From NCBI GenBank assembly GCA_905178155.1, contig CAJINV010000008.1:558001-622000 (forward strand): a stretch of 64,000 nt of DNA. Direction: 5' to 3'. Positions 31,886 through 41,483 of this stretch are shown here, piece after piece; positions within the stretch are counted from its first letter, which is position 1, and every line of letters begins with the position of its first letter. A program made the translations under genes and the position numbers. The notes beneath the pieces are model-generated. The model made no database searches. It was not told where the DNA came from and was given only the letters and a program-made list of their open reading frames with translations. The DNA comes from Amoebophrya sp. A120. Its lineage: Eukaryota; Sar; Dinophyceae; Syndiniales; Amoebophryaceae.

Positions 31886-32539
31886 CCTGTTTTTCTTCGT
31901 AGATAGGAACTACTCCAAAAACTTTTTTCGCAGTGTCTGTTTTCCTCGTTTGTGCTATTTGCTACTGATAGTATTTAGCAAAAAGCTTTTGCTTATCTGC
32001 GGAAAACATATTGCGAGTTTACGAAAACGACCCTCAGCTTGCACGATGATGTTCTTCTTCTACTAGAAGACAAGGCCGCCGTTGCATTGACACGATCACG
32101 ATTCTTGATCTCGATCGATCCCAGTCTCTTGTTGTTCTGCTTTATCGACGATGGCACAACCACAAGGAAGACGAATAAGATAATAGAAAAACGATAGCGA
32201 CTCTCACCAGGAGCTCTCGCTCCTCACGACACGATGATCCGCTTGAATTTTACTGACCTCGAGTTTGAAACACCCAGACATGAAAACAGCCCTACGCGGA
32301 TTCCAGTCGCGGCTGCGTAAGCCCAAGTATCTGACTGCCTCAAGACAAGGACGACCTTCTGCCATTGGTATTGTTCGTCGCTTCTTACCTGCCAGCAAGC
32401 TCAGATATTGTGGCATTGCAGGCACGTGAGGTAGGTTCGCTTCTAACAAAAAGATTGAGTAGTAACAAGTTCTTTTCGCGCTTAAGGTTCCGAGCTCGAA
32501 ACTTCAGTCGGTCTCACTTGTCGCTATGGACATCAGTAC
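31886..32539. other. Intergenic between the two seven-cysteine genes
   Basis: 654 bp with no supported gene. A minus-strand frame at 32204-32449 lacks an ATG-supported start and any motif. Confidence 0.5.
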
Positions 32540-32866
32540 TTACGCACTTGAGCATGGAGGCTTACTCGGGCACGACTTGTCACCTTTGACCTCGCCACCC
32601 TTCTCGTTGCAAGCTGTTTTGTCTTCCGGCGTCTTCGCCACACACAGATCTTCTTCTTTGCCCCCGTCGACCTTCTTCACGCAACAGAACGCGGTGCGAT
32701 GCTTTGTGTGACCGTGTCTGCCATTCAATTGGTGATCCAGCCCCGCACACGATGCAGCGTCAGGTTCCTGCGCAAGGCTTAGCGCGTTTGCGAACCGCGG
32801 CCGCTCGTAGAGGCTTGAGTCGAACCCAGACCGGGCGGAGATGAGAAGCTCCGAAAGAATGCCCAT
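32540..32866 (-). CDS. Small seven-cysteine protein, copy 2
   Basis: A 108-residue single-exon frame starting MGILSELL, about 650 bp upstream of its paralogue. Seven Cys in the same order: SCAG, FCC, LCV, ACNE, SCPS, PCSS. Common blocks with copy 1 are MG[FI]LS, HGHTKHRTAFCC, C-x10-C and GGEV. The middle loop after CC is longer here (12 versus 7 residues) and the tail is Ser/Pro rather than Lys-rich. Two diverged tandem copies that keep all Cys argue for a real, selected small protein. Function unknown. Confidence 0.65.
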   Translation of the reverse strand: MGILSELLISARSGFDSSLYERPRFANALSLAQEPDAASCAGLDHQLNGRHGHTKHRTAFCCVKKVDGGKEEDLCVAKTPEDKTACNEKGGEVKGDKSCPSKPPCSSA

Positions 32867-33182
32867 AGTAACGTCACGCTACATTCCTTTGATTTATTGC
32901 CTTGTTTTCAAGCCCTTCTGCGGATCGATATGAGACTTTCTGTGCCGGCGGAGCACTCGCAGTTGACAACCTTCTGCAAGAACGATACAGATCATGAACC
33001 TCCGAAAACGAGCCGAGAGCAATCGATGCACAAGTTTGGCCCCGGGGAGCACTCTCGTTCAGCAATCGATTCGAATTGTGTCCACACCTTTCATGATTTA
33101 TCGGCGTTCTGCGCAAGAATCGAAATTGGCGATCGAAGACGGTGTGAAACGTAGATCACCCAGCCATCACAAAGACACTGAA
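32867..33182. other. Intergenic, no gene seen
   Basis: 316 bp between copy 2 of the seven-cysteine gene and the end of the oxygenase gene. Nothing recognised. Confidence 0.5.
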
Positions 33183-36068
33183 TCACCCAGTAAGCAGAAT
33201 CTCTCCTCGCAGCAGAACCTTTGGCGGGTCCACAACCGCCAGCCCCTCGTGCCAACAGTCGTGGGGAAACAGGAGCAACCTCCCATTCTTCGGAGAAACA
33301 TCATGAAAGTGTCCGGAGTGTTCATCTTCGTTGTTTACCGCACGTCGCCCGGAGGCCGTTGCTCCCGATGCTGAGAAACCGTCTGAGTCCCTCAAATACA
33401 GCCGCGTTTCTCCCCCATTTGGGCAGTCCACTTGCCTCGCGTCCTCAGAAGGGCCGGCATCCTTGGCGTTTTGGTCATCAGTATTCATGTCGCCAGCCAT
33501 GGCTACCTTCGTCCCACTAATGGCACCACGCTCGGTGCGTGCGTCTGCCCCACTTGTACTACACACGTCGAAATAGAGCAGAAAAGTATGGGTGGAAGTA
33601 AATCCCTGAGCGTCGGTGCGAGAAAGGTCGGTGTGTCGCGAGACGGCGCCACCCGCAGTGTGGTAGTTCAAAAACCGCATGTTTTTGTATGTTCGATTGT
33701 GTGTCGCCATATCACGCAGCATCATTCTCCAGGCGTCTTCTTCTTTGGGTATCTCCTTGTCTTCCACAGTCGTGCCAGCAGTATTCCCGCTCTCTTGACA
33801 CTTCTCTTGTGCATCGTACTTGTACACTCGCGTCTCCACGGCGTAGGAGAGCCACGGCTGTATGAGAAATTCAGTATCCGAAAAATACCGCCTGGCCGCA
33901 CAAACATCGGATTTCCCCATTTTCTCGACCGCTTTCAATTCGCCAAAGATGAACCGCAGTGCGTCGAGGAAGCACTCCGGAAAAACGTCGTCAACTATAA
34001 AGGCACTCGTCGCATGTAGTTGCTTTTCGCTAGTAGCTGCACACGACGAAACGGGCCCACTCGGAGATTTATTCCCGGCCAACTCGCAGTCGTACACTAC
34101 AGTGGCCCGAGGAACGGGGAAAGGAGATTGTTGTTGTTCACTTTCATCACGAGCAGCACGGTCATCGGCCAGACCAGTGCCTGAACTTGGTTTTTCTGTC
34201 TCGGCTTCGTTCAGCCATGGCCCTTCAGACGTCGCTGTCCTCCCAACTGGTACTGTTCTGATTACATTCCATCGTCGCATCAGTTCCGCGTTACACTTCT
34301 CCAGGAATTCTTTGTAGTGCGCCTGCTTCTGCTGAAAATCTGCAAGAGCCGGGCAGCTTTTGACGTCTTCTTCAACGCTGGAGCAATAATTGGTGCAGCC
34401 AAGCTTCGCGAGTGTAATTTCGGTTGCCTCTTTGCGCTGTCGGGCATCACCCAGCGAATCAGACCCGCCTCGCCGAAGTTCGTTAGCCCGCCAGGTAAGA
34501 GCCGCCGTGGACAAGCCATTGTTCGCGTCACCAACTGTGCACCCGCACTCGTCCAGCAAGAACCGCACGCCGCGGCCCCAATTCTCCTCGCAGGCCCGAA
34601 ACAAAGCCGTGGCGCCGTATTCCGAGCACCGCGCGTCCACGTCGACGCCCGCGTGCAGCAAGGCCCGGAGTCGCAGCACGTCCTTGCTCGCGACGGCACG
34701 GATCCACTGCTTCGTACGTTCCTGTTGCGAACAGCCGACGTTGAGCGCCTTCGTCTCGTGCAGCGACAACGGCACGGTCTTCGTAAAATTGTTGCTAAGC
34801 TTCTTCAAGTACGTCGACAGCGTGTCCGGCGTCTCCGTCGGTAACGCCGTAAAGCGCGCGAGCGACATATCGGCGGCCGAACGAGCAGCACACGATGGCG
34901 CGACAGCGGGACCACAGCGGTGTGGAGCTGCGTCCTTCCGCGCCGGTGCCAGCTCGCGGCGGCACCAAGGACAGCATAGGAAAGCCTCGCTGGACTCGGA
35001 GTCTCCCCGGAGTAGGGGCTCGCGCGCGGGTGCAGCGACGAAACTCCAGAAGCACGTCTCGCAGAAATGGTGCTGCCGTGAAGAATGTTCTGCCGCTGGT
35101 TCATTGCATTTTTGGGGACACTTGAAAAGAATTTCATTGTGAGAGGACCCGCACAACCGACATGAATAGTCCTCTGCTGCGTCCGCGGAGGCAGCAGACC
35201 CCGGGAACGAAATCAGTTCTGCTAGTGTCTGGAAAACGTACGACGCAAAGGCGGTGTGTAGCTTGCAACGAAGAAGGTTTCCCACAGCCGCTTGCACCTC
35301 GGCGGGCAAGCCTTCTTCTGCGGTTTGCTGGCTAAAGAGAAACACCCTCGGGTTCCCTGCGCATGCTTGCAACAGGCAGTTGGCAATCGCGAAGCGCTTG
35401 CATAGAACCGCGTAAACAAACAGGCTCGTTGGGCGTCTCAACAGCAAGCTTCTTTTCTCCTCCGTCAGGGCCTCCATTGCCTCGCGCGCGAGCTTGCGCG
35501 CACGTTTCTCTGATTTCGGCGGGCAAATCAGTTGGTCGTGGGAATCGTTCTTGTCATCGAGGGTTGACTCCTGTGCTTTTTGTTTTTCATGGCAGGGCAG
35601 GATGCCAATAGTCGCATCTTCAGGAGCAAAGAGGTAAGAGGAAAAGTCGAGGTCCGTCCGTTCGATCAGGTTGGCAGAAACCTCGCAAGCGGTCAGTCGC
35701 TTCAAGCCGAACAGATTTACCTCGTCTCGAAGAACACGCAGTACCATTTCTTCCAGAACTCTTTTTGTCGCACACGGCACCAGTGCTTCGCCTGCTGTCA
35801 GGGTACACTGGTCGTCGTGCACCTTGGGACTGGAGATGGGAGGACCCGAACCTTGTGACCGGTCATCAGTGGAGACGCTCTCGAGGTCGTCCTCCGTCTG
35901 CCGCTCGGGCACAGCATGCCCGAACCGTGCTGCGGTGCAGCGCTGAAGACCGTCTTCCCGTAGTACTTGTTCTGTCTCCGTCGTTCTGGTGCCGGTGTTA
36001 CTGGTCTGCGCAGCGAGCGCCCACCGTAGCCGCTCCCGCTCCCCGCGTCTCTTCGTCCAACGGTTCAT
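33183..36068 (-). CDS. Zinc-finger / ankyrin / 2OG-Fe(II) oxygenase protein
   Basis: One uninterrupted 961-residue frame from ATG 36068. At about residues 303-385 a Cys/His cluster (CRLCG, CPQKC, HHFCETC, CCPWC) looks like a RING-type zinc finger. At about 450-540 ankyrin-like repeats (RLRALLHAGVDVDARC, GATALFRACEENWGRG) follow. The C-terminal 250 residues form a prolyl-4-hydroxylase-like domain: RFLNYHTAGGAVSRHTD supplies the HxD iron ligands, LLFPHDCWHEG the distal His and LLRGEILL the Arg that binds 2-oxoglutarate. Such enzymes hydroxylate protein or other substrates with O2 and Fe(II). Linking a ubiquitin-type finger to a hydroxylase suggests a regulatory role, which is inference. Confidence 0.8.
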   Translation of the reverse strand: MNRWTKRRGERERLRWALAAQTSNTGTRTTETEQVLREDGLQRCTAARFGHAVPERQTEDDLESVSTDDRSQGSGPPISSPKVHDDQCTLTAGEALVPCATKRVLEEMVLRVLRDEVNLFGLKRLTACEVSANLIERTDLDFSSYLFAPEDATIGILPCHEKQKAQESTLDDKNDSHDQLICPPKSEKRARKLAREAMEALTEEKRSLLLRRPTSLFVYAVLCKRFAIANCLLQACAGNPRVFLFSQQTAEEGLPAEVQAAVGNLLRCKLHTAFASYVFQTLAELISFPGSAASADAAEDYSCRLCGSSHNEILFKCPQKCNEPAAEHSSRQHHFCETCFWSFVAAPAREPLLRGDSESSEAFLCCPWCRRELAPARKDAAPHRCGPAVAPSCAARSAADMSLARFTALPTETPDTLSTYLKKLSNNFTKTVPLSLHETKALNVGCSQQERTKQWIRAVASKDVLRLRALLHAGVDVDARCSEYGATALFRACEENWGRGVRFLLDECGCTVGDANNGLSTAALTWRANELRRGGSDSLGDARQRKEATEITLAKLGCTNYCSSVEEDVKSCPALADFQQKQAHYKEFLEKCNAELMRRWNVIRTVPVGRTATSEGPWLNEAETEKPSSGTGLADDRAARDESEQQQSPFPVPRATVVYDCELAGNKSPSGPVSSCAATSEKQLHATSAFIVDDVFPECFLDALRFIFGELKAVEKMGKSDVCAARRYFSDTEFLIQPWLSYAVETRVYKYDAQEKCQESGNTAGTTVEDKEIPKEEDAWRMMLRDMATHNRTYKNMRFLNYHTAGGAVSRHTDLSRTDAQGFTSTHTFLLYFDVCSTSGADARTERGAISGTKVAMAGDMNTDDQNAKDAGPSEDARQVDCPNGGETRLYLRDSDGFSASGATASGRRAVNNEDEHSGHFHDVSPKNGRLLLFPHDCWHEGLAVVDPPKVLLRGEILLTG

Positions 36069-36715
36069 CGACTGTGTGGCATTTTTTTCAGTACTTACCC
36101 TGTAACCACTGCTGTACCCTTGTACTACGCACCAAGAAGCGCTCCGGGTGAGAGCTAACCCTACACGCCTGCTTTTTCCAGTTACGCTCTATACAGGCAT
36201 CTAGGTAATGACAATGAGAGAGGCTCAAGAAAAGTAAGTAACATCCTTCTTCCTGTGTCGGAGAGTAGACCATATTTCGTGCACTCAACGCAATCCAGTC
36301 GGAGCCAACCACACGCCAGCGAGACGCGCAACTTGACTTGCGAAATGGAAGAACTGAAGTGAATTTAAGTACCACCTACTTATCTACTGCATCATAGTAC
36401 TTAATAGCGACGAATTTCGGGTTCATGAAGCACTCCTGAACTTCAATTTCTGCAGTGCTGGTCGCTGAAATTTCGAACCTTTTTCCACGTGGCAGCAAGA
36501 TCGGCTGCGCAGTGAGAAGAACTGCAATTGTATTTTTTGAAATCATATCTCGGACCTCGCACCAGCGTTTTCTGGGCGACTCGCTGTTATGTCGCCTTCA
36601 CGACCCCAAGAACTGCAATCAAAAGAAATTTCTCGCTATCTGTGTCGCGAGACAGGATGAGTAAATGTCTTTAAAGCAAGAGCGATATAAAAACCCACAC
36701 GACGGCGTTCATTTA
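36069..36715. other. Intergenic, no gene seen
   Basis: 647 bp between the oxygenase start and the transporter stop. Just upstream of the oxygenase ATG a strong donor-like GGTAAGTAC and an acceptor-like CACACAG lie 27 nt apart on the minus strand. A join there does not keep frame, so the AG is more likely a trans-splice acceptor for the oxygenase mRNA. Confidence 0.45.
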
Positions 36716-38562
36716 TCATTTGTCTTTCCGGTCTTTCATCTCAACGGCATCTGTGACAGCAAGCCTTTTTGGGCAGAAAAACGACTTGCCGCCAACGTAG
36801 ACGTAGACGGAGAGCAGGTACAACCCCAGAGCAAGGACAAAGTGGTACGTGATGGAGGTCTATGCAATGCAAGCATATCGCATATCAGACCACATGAAAA
36901 CCCTTAACAGGTATGTCAACGTACTTTTGAGCAACAAGCCATGTGCGTTGATGGAGTGACCAACCGTACTTCAAGTTCAAGAGAAAAACGCCGAGGCTCC
37001 ATTCTTACTGCATAGCATGCTGCATTCTCAATGGTCTACGAGCTGCGATGCTTTTGTACTAGATAAGGAATCGAAGAGCCACCAGCTGAAGAATGTTGTT
37101 GCGAATAGAATCAGTGGCCCACCAAAGCTCTTCACAACGTTGTCGAAATAGCGAAACACGAGGGAGATGGATACGCCAAGCGCCACGTTTACCAAAATCA
37201 GCAGCCAGACTGTGGTATGCAGGGCAAAAACGTCGGAATTGCAAAAAGAGATGCAAGTCGGAACTAGCAACTTCAACTTGTAGTATATTCTTACATCGAT
37301 AAAACTGCCGCCACGAATATGCACCAAGTGTGGGCTGAAGAGTCCAGCGGACCGCCTGAAGTGTTCACCCAGAAATGATTGACACTTGCGACCACGCGTC
37401 AATTTTCTCACTAGATGTATGCTACTAAAACTTACGACGACTTCGTCCGGACACAGTGACGCCGACGCTTTTGCAGTTTCTACATCGGAGTGAAACCGAA
37501 GAACCAGCTGGTGATTTTTTCCGCCCACCAGTTGACTTCAAAAAGCCGCTCGGGCGGCACGTGGAGCTGTGTTTGCAGGGACGAAAGGACGCTCCGAGCT
37601 ACCTCCCAGAGAACGAAAAACGAATTCGGCTGCGGCGTCGTTTTGCTCTCCGCAAGCAGCTCTTCTGTGCGTTCTCGTATCGCTGCCCCGTCCACCGCGC
37701 GATAGAGGAGCGGCACGAGGTTGAACACCACGCCCCACTGGTAGGCCAGCTGGTTCTTGCGCCAAAAGCCGTAGTGATCATCCCCATGCTTGAGCACGTA
37801 CTCGTTCACCACGCCCGCCATTCCGCTGGTCGCGACACTGCCCAACGCCAAAGACAACCCCAGCAGAAACCGTGCATCCGCCGCACCGGCAAGATCTGCA
37901 GCTTCGTCAGACAGTGGCGAGGCGGCGAGCGGTGCTGTGCTGTTGTGGCCGCTCGTAGCAGCCCCTGTCGCCGATTGCGAGACCAAATTCTTGGCCTCGC
38001 TCGGCGAGGACACGACAAGGAGACCCCAGATCTTCTCTGCGGCCGACTGGCAGACCTCGAACTTCGAGACGCAACAGGCCACTACCAGAAGCGCCATCCC
38101 CAGCCACTGCATCTGCGTGTAGCGCTTGCGCAGCAGCAGCGTTGAGAACACGGCCGCGGACACGATTTTCAAATTGTTGAACAGCTGGAAGATGTGGGGG
38201 TGCAACAGCGGAATCGCGAGGATGTTCATGTTGTTTTGCACCGCGTAAAAAAAAGCTGGCATGGCATACCGAAGCTGCAGCCCTTCGACGAGCGATCGGG
38301 ACTTCCGCTTGCTCCCGTCCGACGCGGCCGAGAATGTTGACGTGGCTTCCTTCGTTGCAGTGGAGCCAGGGGCCCCGTAAACCTGGTTCATGACAAGCGC
38401 GAACACGGACTTGAAGAGCTCAATTAGCAACACCACAAAACTCGTGTTGTACTGCAGCTTCCCGTTCTGCTCCGAAGCCTTCGTCAGCAGCAACTGGATT
38501 GTGCCGATAGAGACATAGTACCCGAACAGCACACTTGTGAAAAGAAACGACACAGAACCCAT
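36716..38562 (-). CDS. SLC35-type nucleotide-sugar transporter
   Basis: Exon 1 runs from ATG 38562 to near 37490, exon 2 from about 37216 to 37040, and exon 3 is 36859-36716. The last intron is GT/AG in phase 0 and gives KASQL|TSITYHFVLALGLYLL...VGGKSFFCPKR. The exon 1-2 junction is not settled: the best-fitting canonical sites do not match phase, and a non-canonical site after WFFGFTP is possible. Ten-helix SLC35A features: YNTSFVVLLIELFKSVFALVMN, YAVQNNMNILAIPLL, FQLFNNLKIVSAAVFSTLLLRK, GMAGVVNEYVLK and LVFRYFDNVVKSFGGPL. The family exchanges nucleotide sugars for UMP or CMP across the Golgi membrane; the sugar cannot be read off. Confidence 0.8.
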
Positions 38563-38750
38563 GGCTTTTGTCACTTTCAACGTGGTCCTCACGTGCTGTT
38601 CGTGTTCGGTTTCTTTACGTGACTGCTTCTAGTTCTCGGTCACGCTGTCAATACGTTCAATCTTACACAACTTGTGGACGAAACAAACGCCACCGCCTCG
38701 ATCAAGACGACACGAGCAGAAAACGGAACAGTAACCGTATTCAAAGACTA
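38563..38750. other. Non-coding sequence before the 56-bp direct repeat
   Basis: Presumed 5' region of the transporter gene. Only short frames are present and no motif was recognised. Confidence 0.4.
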
Positions 38751-39889
38751 TATGGTACTGGCTTCGCTACTCAAAAACCAGCTTCGAAAACCACAACACA
38801 GAGTTTTTATGGTGCCAGCTTCGAAAACCACAAACAGGCCTCTTCAGCTGGAAATCCAGCTGGAAACACTTTGAACAGGCCAGGTGGGAAATGCATTGAG
38901 AAGGCGTCTGCAGCTGCATTTCCAGGTGGAAATGCGCTGCAGCAGATGCCTTTTCCAAATGTTTCCAGCTGGATTCCCAGCTGGAAATGCATTGAAAACG
39001 TCTGCCGCCGTCTGGGGAACGCCGCCGGCGGCCAAGCACCAGGCGAGCAGCTGCCCACCACCCTCCCCCGGCGCCCTCCCTCTGTTCGCGAAGGGAAAGT
39101 CGCGCCCCAGCGCCAGGCTTGCGCGCGAGCAGCTGCCCACCACCCTCCCCCGGCGCCCTCCCTCTGTTCACGAAGAGGCCGGCAGAGGGCGCCACCGTCC
39201 GCCGTCTCTGTCTTGGAGGGTGCGCGCGAGGGAAGCAGGCGGGGGCGAAACAGATTGCATGCGGGCTAACACGGGAGGCGCCGTTGCTGTCCGGGGGTGC
39301 GGGGGGAGGGTTTTGGGCCCCTGCGCCTGGAGGGCAATGCGCGCCCCGCCCTGGCGCCCGTCCTCCATCCACGCGCGCGGCAGGGGCCCCAGCGCGCCCC
39401 CGTTCTGCAAGGCTGCGCGCGGGAGAAGGGCGGGGGGGGCACCAAGGCGCACAGGAGCGGGGCACGCAGGCAGGCGGCACGAACGGGCCACGACGCAAAC
39501 GCGCGGGCGGGGCGTCACGCGCCAGCGCCTCGCATGGCGCGGCCTGTTCCCCCGTCCACTGCCGGCCGCCCGCTGCCACGCTTTGCGTTGTTGCTTGGGC
39601 CTAAGGCTTGCCGCCACGCAAACGCGCGCCCAGTGCGGGCGGGGCCCTCGCGCTCGCACAACGACGGGAACCACGGGCGCCATGGCGCTCCGCCTTCGTT
39701 CTTTCAGCAAGAGGGGCGCAGATGCCTGGCCCCGCCCTGCGTCAAAATTTTTTTCCCTTGCCCCTCTGGCGTTTTTCTTTCCCCCCCGTCCACTCGTTCA
39801 CCCTCCCACTGCGCGACATAAGTTGCGGCCTTGTATGGTATTGGCTTCGCTACTCAAAAACCAGCTTCGAAAACCACAACACAGAGTTT
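38751..39889. repeat. GC-rich 1.08-kb insert flanked by 56-bp direct repeats
   Basis: TATGGTACTGGCTTCGCTAC and the following 36 bp at 38751-38806 recur at 39834-39889 with one mismatch. The interior starts with short CAGCTGGAAAT-type direct and inverted repeats (to about 39000) and becomes very GC-rich (39000-39800) with tandem repeats. Plus- and minus-strand open frames across it are GC artefacts: Pro/Arg/Ala-rich, with no family motifs. The architecture copies that of the insert at 5150-6590: about 50-bp host duplication with one mismatch, period of 1.1-1.4 kb, GC-rich core. Confidence 0.75.
39043..39175. repeat. Two tandem copies of a GC-rich unit, period 83 bp
   Basis: A block of about 50 bp starting GCGAGCAGCTGCCCACCACC at 39043 is repeated at 39126 with one or two changes, inside the GC-rich insert. 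Confidence 0.85.
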
Positions 39890-40471
39890 GCTGTATCTAT
39901 GCACAAACTCGCATCGCACCCGCGTTTTGACGCACTTTCGTCTTTTGTGTTTTGTTCTCGAAGCTCAGCAAGCACAGTAAAATGGAATACCGTTTGTGCC
40001 GACGGTCACAGAAAGGATTCCGAACTTTCTGTAGTTGAAAGCTGTGCATTCTTGCGCAGATACAGGTAGGAGAGACACGAAGTCAAAAACGACCGTGTAG
40101 TCGTGGCATCATGTCATTTCTACAATGCAGAAAATGAAAAGGCACTGAAATTAGAATACAGTGATTCGACACTTTGTTCATGCTGCGCGAAAGGCATTGA
40201 CACTGAGTGAAGAAGCACTGCTGTCGCAGTTCAAGCGAGATTAAAGACTTTACATTTTCTCTAGAGTACATTGTGATGGATCTTTCTGACACGCGATTGA
40301 GTGACGGGTGGAAGGAAATTTGGTACATAAATTTTGGCCGCTATTTCGAAATATGCCACACGACCGCCACCACCTACGATGGATCGCTGCTTTTGCATTT
40401 GGATACGGGGCATCGATGTTTTCCTTACATTTTTGTGACCACAGTTATTGATTCGCCATAGAAACTACTGG
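39890..40471. other. Intergenic, no gene seen
   Basis: About 580 bp after the second direct repeat; returns to AT-rich sequence. A plus-strand frame at 40276-40461 (MDLSDTRLSDGWKEIWY...) is open but has no support from a family or splice context. Confidence 0.4.
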
Positions 40472-41200
40472 CTAACATCCGCCGATCCAGTCCACTAAAT
40501 GGATCTTCTCCGGCTCTGGACACGCATCCGACGCGCCGCCGTCCCTCTCATCTTCCGGCTCCGAATCAAACATATCCGAGGCGGGGTCTGGCTCGGTAGT
40601 AGCTTCCAGGTCAGAGTCGAGCTTGATATCTTCGAGCATAGCGACGGCGATACCGGCGCCTTCGGGACCAACGTCCGCATCAGGCTCCGCCAAATCTTCC
40701 TCGGAGGGACAATGTGTGCAACAGAAAAGTAGTGTCTTGCTTCTTCTGAATTTTGCAACGCGTAGTTGTCTTTTTGCCTACAAACAAATTCTCGGAGCAC
40801 AATGCGAATTCATTTAATATTAATTGATGCAAGGCCGCCGACTGCAGGATGACGCAACGTTCTTGCATGTTTATCTTCTCCTGCGCGGAGTCGGCGCCCA
40901 CTGACTCAAGATTCAGACAAAAGCAAAACAAGCGCATTTCTTGTCCCATATGAGTGTGCCGAAGAGCGATAATTTGCGACCGCGCCAGCCTGCCCTCAGC
41001 AGCGCCGGCCAATCCGATATGGTTTTCGTCGTCAGACGAAAGATCCGCGCCGAACCGTGGCTCTCGTCGACGTCGATCGGCGCAGGCAGCGAGCCCACCG
41101 GCCACAATCCGTGTTCCGCCGACAGTTCCGGCCAAAGTTGCCTTTGCCCCATATCGCCTGCAAAACAAATCTGCACACGCCTTTTAAGCGAGTTTTTAGT
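40472..41200 (-). CDS. Possible small acidic protein, exon structure unresolved
   Basis: The 3' part is a convincing acidic frame, EEDLAEPDADVGPEGAG...LVDWIGGC, ending at 40472. Upstream, after an acceptor-like TTTGTTTTGCAG at about 41170, a frame with FGADLSSDDENHIGLAGAA looks coding too. No splice pair joining the two was verified and no start codon was fixed. No family recognised. Confidence 0.35.
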
Positions 41201-41483
41201 GAAGCAAGTTAGTTGAACATGGCACTTTCTGCTCTCCTGGCTGAATGACTTTGCACAAACTTATTCAACATTGCAAGCGGAAGCAGCCCAACAGGGTCTA
41301 CTGAAGTTCAAAGAGCACCCTGCTGCCAAGCATCGCGAACGCCATCCGCTTTCTCATCCTCGATACACCAGCTTGGATCTATGTTGACGTGGACGTGCAC
41401 ACGATATTATAAGAAATGATCGCACAGACATGATTAAAGTCGTATCTGTTATTTTCGCGTACGTTTATTCGCGAAGCGAAAAA

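Noticed and set aside
36090-36125. A 27-nt intron just upstream of the oxygenase gene (GGTAAGTAC ... CACACAG)
   Set aside because: Joining the flanking frames does not keep phase; the AG is better explained as a trans-splice acceptor.
38884-39930. Long plus- and minus-strand frames over the GC-rich insert
   Set aside because: Low-complexity Arg/Pro/Ala sequence in several frames at once, as expected from high GC and repeats, not from coding selection.
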